The position numbers and the translations under genes are program-made. Positions 8,501 through 13,598 of a DNA stretch of 13,598 nucleotides are shown piece by piece. Below the pieces are notes generated by a model. That model was not told the origin of the DNA and searched no databases. It saw only the letters and a list, made by a program, of their open reading frames with translations. The DNA is taken from assembly GCA_000380705.1 (NCBI GenBank), contig AQYM01000020.1:1-13598 (forward strand). Direction: 5' to 3'. This stretch comes from Crenarchaeota archaeon SCGC AAA471-B05. Its GTDB lineage: Archaea > Thermoproteota > Thermoprotei > Gearchaeales > Gearchaeaceae. Numbering within the stretch: position 1 is the first letter of the stretch; every line of letters begins with the position of its first letter.

Positions 8501-8767
8501 AAAGATAACTTAATTAATTGGAATATATTAATAAATAAGGAATATTTATTAAAAGCTGATATAATTAAAAATGTAATTGAACGTCATATTAAAATAACTG
8601 ATGAAAAAGAAAAAATAAACAAAATCAAAAATTTCGAAAGATATATCATAATATTAAATAATATTTATATGAAAAAAGAAGACTTACTAAAAGAATATGA
8701 AAAATGGTTACTAGCTCAACTGTTTAAAGCTGTTCGTGTTTATTGGGGAGGTATTAGGGGAATTTAA
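5573..8767 (+). CDS. cas10: Type III-B CRISPR large subunit Cas10/Cmr2, HD and GGDD motifs intact
   Basis: Cas10 (Cmr2) is the large subunit of the Cmr complex. When target RNA binds, its HD domain degrades single-stranded DNA and its Palm domain converts ATP into cyclic oligoadenylate. In 1064 residues the order is: N-terminal HD domain with LLHDPPDK (H16, D17) and LADRLAAGLDR; first Palm-like region (about 210-300, ITIDIPGVQEYIAASRKLRD); zinc site with C494-x2-C497 and C540-x2-C543; second Palm with RSDADNMGK (D707, D709) and YAGGDDLL (G810-G811-D812-D813); and a helical C-terminal domain. Both active sites look complete. The length is above the roughly 870-1000 common for the family, partly through charged Asn/Lys/Ile-rich insertions. 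It starts inside the end of cmr6, and cmr3 begins 1 nt after its stop. Confidence 0.96.
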   Translation: MNKEVLWLYKTAALLHDPPDKAWVITGKISVPEVLRKRHNSIEAHEDRAWQLGERILKGSVLEKVISDYTSYFFSKKINLADRLAAGLDRQLLYLIVSKEKLHEVVKSWRFKNIFNPSIEIQAELDKSIPSENDLNDFINDLNKILEEIKNPKYAYFTLYALYELAWINHELPISPSDTRIPTHSVFDHIYATATAINLFIESQSEKPEGLVITIDIPGVQEYIAASRKLRDLRISSYLVSLIAWKTVEEFVNLYGPDILILPTARFNPFFYTYLLGNLKKEIKDTKKFKEIFKLMKLKINVNGKPYDIEILSEGLFPKFSVMPPTITFVLPPIQYLKKDEEFIQLMKEHGITVLNKEELKELIKRIFEKIWLKIYESVKENANKITNEKYELIKNIINNLDNLKIKYDFRKAPFDLRIVIIDIKDDIINKGISDDSRIYETIFDRINIELSKFKDLKVDPFTKINLTELTTRIYKGEREYENLLHSRRAFDYCTVCGKLPAILHVSSSWEVLIGDLRKPLDEKMRSIFEPYFAENEKFCPYCLIKRIITIPVEINRSRRIIFESILIEFFNNLDYKFDIHVPSLADISTYEFKEKILDAIPDNLLLNAVKKIEDIVGEDIKMEEIEKIKPISYEWTWKYPEKALNKIDKKNVDNRTKAILETVFLRKESELIFLKNNERKREWVNFARDYKIDISPGIYYVLIRSDADNMGKIVSGEAFLPLELDLNHDEIEKIRKDCLKEYLKRSYNLQDVINDKELDDKLTQLINSRNINSVISFSYHSSVSKSLMLNSLIDNAIVEEFDGFTIYAGGDDLLVISPVAKALKIVNLTSKNFQNGNYNGFYQIGTNYFIPALLTGRSYVLYIAHYMYPMYAIINSSNRYLDEFSKESKWSILGKGYENKCGKSDSLTKNSLTLVYSPRGSETYAILPLYRINELKMEERINEDKYENVLDILNEIIEDLLNEKYSTRLIYSLIEKDNLINWNILINKEYLLKADIIKNVIERHIKITDEKEKINKIKNFERYIIILNNIYMKKEDLLKEYEKWLLAQLFKAVRVYWGGIRGI

Positions 8768-8768
8768 T

Positions 8769-9752
8769 ATGCTAGTCAAATTTAAAATTTTGGGTCCAAT
8801 ATTTTTCAGAGGATCAGGAGAATTCGATCCAAGCTCAAGAGGTGTTTATTCAATGGGTAGAAGTCTTATTTTACCTACACCATCTACTATCGCTGGAGCA
8901 CTTGCAACTCTATTCGGTTCTAACTTTTCACCTTCTCAAGATTGGATATCTGAATATATTAGTGTACTGGGCAAAATAGCTATTAGAGGACCTATCATTA
9001 GCATAATAAATAAGGAGAAAACAAATAGCTCAAACATTTATTTAGATTTTAGTCTTAAAAACAAGTTGATTTCTTACGATGCCTTAAATAGTTACGTCAC
9101 TAAGATAAAAAGTATTATTGAAGAAGAAAACTCCGCTAAGAAAGAAAAAATGCTAGATGAGCTAAATAGAGAATTGAAAGGTAAAACCATATCACCTAAA
9201 ATACAAGAAAGAATTGGAATTGGGTTAAAAGTAAGAAAAGAGAATATCAAAGTCGTAGAAGAAGATAAAGGTTTAATTTATAGCGCTCAATACATTGACT
9301 ATTCTTTTGGGAAGCATTTGCTTATTGAAATCTACTATGAAATAATTGGTGAATCAAAAGTCAAGACCGGTTCGTATCATACTAGACTAGGAGGAGAAGG
9401 AAGAGTTTGCGAAATAATGATTAAAGAAGGAGAAATAAAGGAACTTTTAAAAATAAGCGAAAAGGCAAACGTGCTATACGTAGCATCTCCGATTCTTTAT
9501 GATACAGGTAAAGACATAATCGAAAGTATTAGAAGCGAGATAGATACGAATGTTAAAATATATGGAAAGGTGAATTTACTAGGAGCAGGTTATAGCTTGT
9601 TAAACAACAAAAGAAAACCAATATATCAAGCTTTAGTTCCAGGTTCTTTAATCTTCCTCGGTGAAGAAAAGAATGGTGAGGAGCTTTACAGAAATGGATT
9701 AGGATATGCAAAAGAAATAGGATATGGTACAGTTATACCACTCTATATATAA
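8769..9752 (+). CDS. cmr3: Type III-B CRISPR RAMP protein Cmr3 (Cas5 group)
   Basis: Cmr3 binds Cas10 and holds the 8-nt 5' handle of the crRNA, forming the foot of the complex. The protein opens with VKFKILGPIFFRGSGEFDPS and then SRGVYS and LPTPSTIAGALA, the hallmark of Cmr3. It has RLGGEGR in the middle and closes with RKPIYQALVPGSLIFL and EIGYGTVIPLYI. I place the start at ATG 8769 (327 residues), where the conserved region begins. A GTG at 8736 would add eleven residues encoded inside the end of cas10. Two G-rich stretches (GGGGAGGT at 8745-8752 and AGGGG just before 8761) could act as Shine-Dalgarno sites for ATG 8769. It is the last gene of the tightly packed operon. Confidence 0.93.
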   Translation: MLVKFKILGPIFFRGSGEFDPSSRGVYSMGRSLILPTPSTIAGALATLFGSNFSPSQDWISEYISVLGKIAIRGPIISIINKEKTNSSNIYLDFSLKNKLISYDALNSYVTKIKSIIEEENSAKKEKMLDELNRELKGKTISPKIQERIGIGLKVRKENIKVVEEDKGLIYSAQYIDYSFGKHLLIEIYYEIIGESKVKTGSYHTRLGGEGRVCEIMIKEGEIKELLKISEKANVLYVASPILYDTGKDIIESIRSEIDTNVKIYGKVNLLGAGYSLLNNKRKPIYQALVPGSLIFLGEEKNGEELYRNGLGYAKEIGYGTVIPLYI

Positions 9753-9756
9753 AAAA

Positions 9757-9800
9757 TAATTTATAAAAAGATATTTATTAAATAAATTTAATTTTAATAT
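9757..9800 (+). promoter_or_regulatory. Probable separate promoter of the CARF gene
   Basis: The 48-bp gap after cmr3 is nearly pure A/T and holds two TATA-like elements, TTTATAAAAA (about 9760-9769) and TATTTATTAAATAAAT (about 9772-9787). From the second, the ATG at 9801 is about 25 nt downstream, which would give a leaderless message. No Shine-Dalgarno sequence precedes the ATG. The CARF gene may therefore be expressed independently of the cmr genes, although read-through is also possible. Confidence 0.4.
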
Positions 9801-10871
9801 ATGGCTAATATTTTAGTAACTTCCATGGGATTATCGCCAGGCATTGTAACAGAAGGTATAATTTATGTTCAAAACAATCTGAATATTAAAATTGACAAGG
9901 TATTTGTAATAACTACCCAAAAAGCCCTTAATGATTACGCTAATCTTCTATTAAGTTATACAGAAACTGAAATGAACTTTAATAATTTTGACTTCCAATA
10001 TATATTACCTAAGGATGATATTAAGGACTATAGAGATCAACTTGAAATGATCAAGGTAATGCGAAAGGCTATTTCAGCAGCAGATCCAAAAAATAATGAA
10101 GTAATTGTTAATATTGCAGGGGGAAGAAAAACGATGTCTGCAGATTTATTACTTCTTTCGTATATGTCTAACGTTAGTTATGTTATTCATGTTTTAAGTG
10201 AGTCCGCAGAACGTGAATGGAATAAAATAAGCGAAAAGGTTAAAAATAAAAAGTATGATGAGCTAGAGCCTGAATTAAAAGAAAAAGTTAAGAAAGCTTT
10301 TGAACCTGAAGATCTAAGCGCTGTTACTTATCCTCTATTTATATTGAAAGATGAAAAACGCATGAAAGCTGTTTATCTTTATTTAAACAATAATGCAAAA
10401 TTTGTTTCTAATTTTAAATACAAAGGAAAGAGCTTAAAAGAGTATGTAGATATATATAAATTAAGCAATAATGCAGATGTGTTAAAATCACTGATTGACT
10501 TTCTTGAAGACTCTATTCCTAAAAGAGTTGACCAAAAAGAAAAATCTGAACAACTTAAGAAAGGAGGCCATCCTGTGAAAGATATTGACCCCGCAAGAAT
10601 AAAATCAATAGTTGAGGAAATTGAAAAAATGGAATTTGTATATAAAATAAACCATATAGACTTCAATGTAACCAGTAAATGTTGCAAGGTTGAACATGGT
10701 GATTATACCGATTATGATGATATAGAAATTGTAGGTTACAAAGTATTTCTAACTATTCCAATGAAAGATAGTCATGCAATTACCCTTGAACTACATACTA
10801 CAGCATATACAGATAGGCAGTTCGAATACGTCAAAGATTTATTATTAAATCTAAAGGAATGCAAAAAATGA
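9801..10871 (+). CDS. CARF-domain CRISPR accessory protein, no HEPN motif; ring nuclease or novel effector
   Basis: The N-terminal half (about 1-185) is a CARF (Rossmann-like) domain of the kind that senses or degrades cyclic oligoadenylate. It begins with ILVTSMGLSPGIVTEGII (4-21), with a Ser/Gly-rich loop after strand 1, and has VIVNIAGGRKTMSADLLLLS (101-120), the CARF GGxK/R motif near strand 4. This pattern resembles the NE0113/Csx-type CARF families. The rest (about 186-356) is not recognised. I find no R-x4-6-H HEPN motif, so it is unlikely to be a typical Csx1/Csm6 RNase. The C-terminal part is mixed helix and strand with a conspicuous CCKVEHGDYTDYDD acidic patch (294-307). Possible roles are a ring nuclease that removes cyclic tetra-adenylate, or an effector or regulator with a new output domain. 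It follows cmr3 by 48 bp. Confidence 0.8.
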   Translation: MANILVTSMGLSPGIVTEGIIYVQNNLNIKIDKVFVITTQKALNDYANLLLSYTETEMNFNNFDFQYILPKDDIKDYRDQLEMIKVMRKAISAADPKNNEVIVNIAGGRKTMSADLLLLSYMSNVSYVIHVLSESAEREWNKISEKVKNKKYDELEPELKEKVKKAFEPEDLSAVTYPLFILKDEKRMKAVYLYLNNNAKFVSNFKYKGKSLKEYVDIYKLSNNADVLKSLIDFLEDSIPKRVDQKEKSEQLKKGGHPVKDIDPARIKSIVEEIEKMEFVYKINHIDFNVTSKCCKVEHGDYTDYDDIEIVGYKVFLTIPMKDSHAITLELHTTAYTDRQFEYVKDLLLNLKECKK

Positions 10872-11025
10872 TAAAAAATTTTGAATGAAAAGTGGAAAGC
10901 CTGAAATAAATTTAGGAAAAAGTCGATTTGTCCAGATGGAATATTTGAATTAATAAAAAAGGTAGTAAAGAATATATTTATTTATCAAAAATTGATCTCC
11001 GGCCGACAACGTTCAGTTAATATAG

Positions 11026-11033
11026 TTTTTTTT
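11026..11033 (+). terminator. T-tract, possible terminator of the cmr/CARF transcripts
   Basis: A run of eight T residues followed by the T-rich ATTCTATTTAATATTCTTCC lies about 155 bp after the CARF stop. Archaeal RNA polymerase stops at such U-rich tracts without needing a hairpin. It also faces the minus-strand fragments, so it would separate converging transcripts. Confidence 0.35.
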
Positions 11034-11040
11034 ATTCTAT

Positions 11041-11229
11041 TTAATATTCTTCCATTTGCTTATCTATTTCCTTTTCTGTCTTATTTTTAACTTCTTCTAA
11101 TTCTTCAGCAAACTTAATTATCTCATATTTAACCTTTTTATTTTTTATTGCATATCTTACTTTTGTTTCTCTCTTATTGCAGCTTTGACAGTTTTTATTT
11201 CTATAAAAATTTACTTCAGGATCTTTGTT
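11041..11229 (-). pseudogene. Coding-like fragment with a CxxC motif, no start codon
   Basis: A 62-codon minus-strand frame runs from an upstream TAA (11230-11232) to a TAA at 11041-11043. It reads DPEVNFYRNKNCQSCNK, then RETKVRYAIKNKKVKYEI, and ends in a charged helical tail (EELEEVKNKTEKEIDKQMEEY). No ATG, GTG or TTG lies near its beginning, and its composition resembles real protein rather than a shadow frame. It is probably the C-terminal remnant of a gene, perhaps a later piece of the same decayed gene as 11407-11718. I do not recognise the family. Confidence 0.4.
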
Positions 11230-11406
11230 TTAATCAGATAGACCTTTAAATGTCAACAGGTGAACCTAAATTACGAAAATCCTTTAAATTTAATGTAATT
11301 CTCTATTTAGAACTTGTGAAGATATCAAAATATTCTATAAACACTAGTGATTCTGATTTTAAAAATTTAAGGAAGAATTTTTACTTTATTGAATTGTAAA
11401 AATCTC

Positions 11407-11718
11407 TTATTCCAATTTGAATAAATTTTTTAAGTTTGCCTTCTTTTCTATAAGATCTCTTAGATATTTTCCGCTTGTACTAAATCTTTCGTTAACTGTT
11501 CTTATATTATGATTGTGTATCAAAGATTACTAATTTCCAAGTTCTGAGAGGCTTAAAATAGTTGAATAATACAATACTATGATCACGCCCAAAAAAAAGC
11601 TACTAGTTTAGCTTTATTATAAGCATCTTTAAATTTAAGAAGAGGTATGTTATCGATGTCAATGAAATATGTAATTTAAATTGAAGACAAAACCGCAATA
11701 ATTGAGTTCTGTTGCTAT
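11407..11718 (-). pseudogene. Frameshifted gene remnant of unknown family
   Basis: Three minus-strand frames continue each other. From about 11718 the first reads IATELNYCGFVFNLNYIFH and stops at 11659. The next, from about 11662, reads IDIDNIPLLKFKDAYNKAKL and then VAFF up to a run of eight Ts (11591-11598). After that run another frame gives GRDHSIVLFNYFKPLRTWKL and VIFDTQS, stopping at 11507. A shifted frame then gives NHNIRTVNERFSTSGKYL and ends NLFKLE at 11407. Each break is a one- or two-base shift, one in a homopolymer, which is the signature of an inactivated gene. I cannot name the family. The pieces total roughly 105 residues. Confidence 0.45.
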
Positions 11719-11730
11719 AGAATAAAATAA

Positions 11731-12708
11731 TTAGTTAATTTTCTGTTTTAGTAGTTTGTCTAACAAGTAATTTAAGAGTTCATTTACACCGTAACCTTTT
11801 TCAGCGCTTATTTCAAAATGAAGTTCTTTTTCTAGCTCTCTTTTAATTAAATTATATAATTCTTCATCAACATGGTCTATTTTGTTAATTACAGGCACAA
11901 CGATTTTACCCAATCCCTTGACTTCATTGTATAAATTAATTTGCTCTTTAGGCTTAAGCATTGATAAGCTTGAAGTATCAAAAAGAAAAACTATGATTCC
12001 TTCCAAATTCTTTATAGCGCTTATAGCTTTCAATTCTATTTTATTTCTTTCCTTCATAGGTCTATCAAGAATTCCAGGAGTATCTATTACCTGTATTCTT
12101 TGAAATTCGTTTATGATATGACCTACATGTACATCTTTTGTTGTGAAAGGATAAACAGCTACCTTAGGCTTTCCTGTAGAAATTTTCCTAACCAAAGTGC
12201 TTTTCCCTGCGTTTGGCGGTCCTGCAATTATAATAGTTGGCAAATTAGGATCTATGGCATGGAGTTTTCTCAATTGTTTAGAAATTTCAATCGCAAAACT
12301 TATACATTTCTTTCTTCTTCTTAAAATTGAAGCAACCCTTCCAACATATTCTCTTAGGTATTTATTAAAATCTTTTTCTTCTTTCAATATTAATTTTGAA
12401 TAATCTTTTGACAATTTTCTTGTTAAAGATATTGCTCTTTTAATAGAAGCTAAACAAATTTTAAATTCATCTACATTGCCCGTTAATATTTCAACTATTT
12501 CTCTGTAAAAAGGATGCAATCCATTTATTCTTGGAAAAGATTTCAAAAAAACTTCATATCTACTTATTTGTTCTTCAACAAATCTTATCCTTTTTAAACA
12601 TTTCTCCTTCGGATCACTAGCAGATATCCTAGGTATGCCTTCCAGTATCTTCCTAATTGTTTCCTCAACATCCAATGGTATTTTAATCCTTTCAAAAGGG
12701 CTTGACAT
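11731..12708 (-). CDS. nog1: Nog1-type GTPase for large ribosomal subunit assembly
   Basis: Nog1 GTPases (COG1084, Obg-HflX superfamily) act in assembly of the large ribosomal subunit. The 325-residue protein has the characteristic helical N-terminal domain with FPRINGLHPFY (58-68), LSKDYSKLIL and GRVASILRRRK (123-133), and then the linker IDPNLP. The G domain follows with G1 GPPNAGKST (163-171), G2 PFTTKDVHVGH (187-197), G3 DTPG (209-212), G4 NKID (275-278) and G5 SAEKG (301-305). All nucleotide-binding motifs are complete. The lysine-rich C-terminal extension of eukaryotic Nog1 is absent, as is normal in archaea. The gene is an ordinary core gene with no known CRISPR role. It reads toward the decayed stretch at 11041-11730 and is flanked upstream by a methyltransferase remnant. 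Confidence 0.93.
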   Translation of the reverse strand: MSSPFERIKIPLDVEETIRKILEGIPRISASDPKEKCLKRIRFVEEQISRYEVFLKSFPRINGLHPFYREIVEILTGNVDEFKICLASIKRAISLTRKLSKDYSKLILKEEKDFNKYLREYVGRVASILRRRKKCISFAIEISKQLRKLHAIDPNLPTIIIAGPPNAGKSTLVRKISTGKPKVAVYPFTTKDVHVGHIINEFQRIQVIDTPGILDRPMKERNKIELKAISAIKNLEGIIVFLFDTSSLSMLKPKEQINLYNEVKGLGKIVVPVINKIDHVDEELYNLIKRELEKELHFEISAEKGYGVNELLNYLLDKLLKQKIN

Positions 12709-12840
12709 GACTAGACTAACTTTTTATTCACAATATTCTAATTAAACTATTGAGCATATACTTTTTCCCAAATATAAGCTTAAAGCATGTAAAGCAAAAC
12801 CTTGCTGATAACATGATTTCTGATTTTATAGTTGATATGA

Positions 12841-13032
12841 AAGGGAAAGAGATGTATTAAGCTTTTCAGTTTTGTAAATGATATTGTGTTGATCCTTTTT
12901 TAGGCAGTGGAACTACACTAATAGCATGTGTATTGCTAAACAGAAGAGGAATAGGCATCGAAATATTGTGAAATTGCTAAGAAAAGAGTGATAAGAGAAG
13001 GAATGATATTCCAAAAGAGACTAATGGAATAA
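12841..13032 (+). pseudogene. DNA methyltransferase C-terminal remnant, frameshifted
   Basis: The stretch encodes the C-terminal end of an N4-cytosine/N6-adenine DNA methyltransferase, including its SAM-binding motif, but in three frames. From 12853 the first reads CIKLFSFVNDIVL. A missing base near 12890 moves the reading to DPFLGSGTTLIACVLLNRRG and IGIE (12891-12962), which carries the FxGxG SAM-binding motif. A second break near 12962-12964 leads to EYCEIAKKRVIREGMIFQKR and LME, with a TAA at 13030-13032. Functional relatives read IGIEIDPEYCEIAKKR here, so a few codons are also lost. No catalytic (D/S)PPY motif is present in the window. It is a dead fragment, probably left by a lost restriction-modification or solitary methyltransferase gene. 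Confidence 0.85.
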
Positions 13033-13143
13033 AAATGAGATGGATTTAAGTGTAAGTAGAAGTTCTAATAATTTTATAAAAGAAATATGAGGAAATAGTA
13101 ATCCAGGAATTAAGTAGATTATTTTCTCTTTAGTGAAATTTCC

Positions 13144-13172
13144 TTATTTTAAAAAGCTTTTTAGGTGAGGTG
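13144..13172 (+). promoter_or_regulatory. Promoter and palindrome upstream of csa3
   Basis: A TATA-like TTATTTTAAAAAG (13144-13156) would start transcription near 13176, giving a leader of about 12 nt before ATG 13188. It overlaps the perfect 14-bp palindrome TAAAAAGCTTTTTA (13150-13163). GAGGTGA (13167-13173), a full match to the archaeal anti-Shine-Dalgarno sequence, follows, but at 14 nt it is far from the ATG. It also overlaps an in-frame GTG at 13170. Confidence 0.4.
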
Positions 13173-13187
13173 ACAGAATATAAATTT

Positions 13188-13598
13188 ATGATCGTATTCG
13201 CTACTTTGGGATTCGATGAAAAATTCATAATAAGGGATATTTTCAGTAGAGGTATCAAGCAAGACACTAAATTGGTCATATTTACTTCTAGTGAGGATCA
13301 AAGAGTCGATAAGGCTTATTCTTCGATTGTTACCACCTTTAGGAGTCTGCCTTTAAACATAGAAAAATATAAAATTAACATTGAAAACCCTTTTTATGCT
13401 ATTTCATCAATTAGAAAAATAATATTGGAAAAAATTAGAGGACATTCAGAAATCGTATTTAATCTAAGTGGTGGACAAAGAATTCTCCTAGCTTATATTT
13501 TATCGGTGATAACTAGTGAAAAGATTAATTGTGAAATATTGATGATAAGTGAAGACTCTTCAATACATGTTTCACTACCTAGCAAAATTTTCTTTCCT
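13188..13598 (+). CDS. csa3: Csa3-like CARF regulator, N-terminal part (runs off the window)
   Basis: Csa3 proteins join an N-terminal CARF domain to a C-terminal winged helix-turn-helix and control transcription of adaptation genes or CRISPR arrays in Sulfolobales, with cyclic tetra-adenylate as a ligand. The 137 residues present begin MIVFATLGFDEKFIIRDIFS, with TLGFDEK being the usual Csa3 opening. They continue with LVIFTSSEDQRVDKAYSS and reach the CARF ligand motif VFNLSGGQRILLAYIL (about 101-116). The DNA-binding domain, expected over the following 80-100 residues, lies beyond position 13598. ATG 13188 matches the conserved N-terminus; GTG 13170 would add six residues (MTEYKF). Its presence suggests further cas genes to the right. 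Confidence 0.88.
   Translation, partial: MIVFATLGFDEKFIIRDIFSRGIKQDTKLVIFTSSEDQRVDKAYSSIVTTFRSLPLNIEKYKINIENPFYAISSIRKIILEKIRGHSEIVFNLSGGQRILLAYILSVITSEKINCEILMISEDSSIHVSLPSKIFFP

Larger units (their letters stand above)
10872..11730. other. 859-bp gap with coding-like fragments but no intact gene
   Basis: The stretch between the CARF gene and nog1 has no complete gene. On the plus strand a short ATG frame (10885-10953, starting MKSGKPEINLGK) is followed in another frame by CPDGIFELIKKVVKN (10929 onward), which hints at a broken reading frame. A T-rich tract at 11026-11033 may end plus-strand transcription. Minus-strand fragments at 11041-11229 and 11407-11718 look like protein-coding remnants and are listed separately. 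A small GC-rich patch (CTCCGGCCGACAACG, about 10998-11012) stands out in the AT-rich background, with no function that I can assign. Confidence 0.6.

Noticed and set aside
9801..10871. Calling the CARF gene csx1 or csm6
   Set aside because: The HEPN R-x4-6-H motif that defines those RNases was not found in any part of the C-terminal half.
10885..10953. 22-codon ATG frame after the CARF gene as a small protein gene
   Set aside because: It has no promoter or ribosome-binding site that stands out, and a neighbouring frame looks equally coding-like, so it is better treated as part of a decayed stretch.
11882..12403. Three plus-strand open frames inside the nog1 gene
   Set aside because: They lie wholly opposite a well-conserved gene whose GTPase motifs are all present, and their products have no recognisable features.
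1..13598. tRNA, rRNA or insertion-sequence ends
   Set aside because: I saw no cloverleaf with a TPsiC-like arm, no rRNA-like GC-rich block and no transposase with terminal inverted repeats.

Overview
This AT-rich window (roughly 30% GC by eye) looks like the chromosome of a thermophilic crenarchaeon, most likely a Sulfolobales member. The reasons are 24-nt CRISPR repeats ending in ATTGAAAG, TATA elements about 25 nt upstream of start codons, a Csa3 regulator and an archaeal Nog1 GTPase.

Layout. Positions 1-223 are the leader-distal end of a plus-strand CRISPR array. Next comes a YbjQ/DUF74 gene (372-724) whose reading frame is broken near its start and whose C-terminal coding end is partly duplicated just downstream. 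At 785-921 lies a small minus-strand CRISPR remnant with a different repeat but the same 3' end. A minus-strand membrane protein (968-1318) and a 437-bp gene-free gap follow.

The core of the window is a complete type III-B (Cmr) effector operon on the plus strand: cmr4, cmr5, cmr1, cmr6, cmr2/cas10 and cmr3 (1756-9752). Its genes overlap or nearly touch, so they are probably co-transcribed from one promoter at about 1727-1740. Cas10 keeps its HD nuclease motif, a four-cysteine zinc site and an intact GGDD cyclase motif, so it should make cyclic oligoadenylate when target RNA binds. Cmr4 keeps the Asp expected to cut target RNA. A separately promoted CARF-domain protein (9801-10871) follows. 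It is the only candidate cyclic-oligoadenylate sensor directly after the operon, it shows no HEPN R-x4-6-H motif, and I do not recognise its C-terminal half.

Positions 10872-11730 hold no intact gene but contain several coding-like, frameshifted minus-strand fragments. A Nog1 ribosome-assembly GTPase (11731-12708, minus) is an ordinary core gene. It is followed by a frameshifted remnant of a DNA methyltransferase (about 12841-13032). The start of a csa3 gene (CARF plus expected HTH regulator of CRISPR functions) runs off the right edge from 13188.

How it fits together: crRNAs from arrays like the two seen here, sharing the 8-nt ATTGAAAG handle, would load the Cmr complex. Cas10 would signal through cyclic oligoadenylate to CARF proteins, of which two are visible. 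No cas6, adaptation genes (cas1/2/4), cmr7 or HEPN effector (Csx1/Csm6) is inside the window. Between these modules the DNA shows repeated decay (broken ybjQ, methyltransferase remnant, fragments at 11041-11718), typical of an accessory island with turnover.
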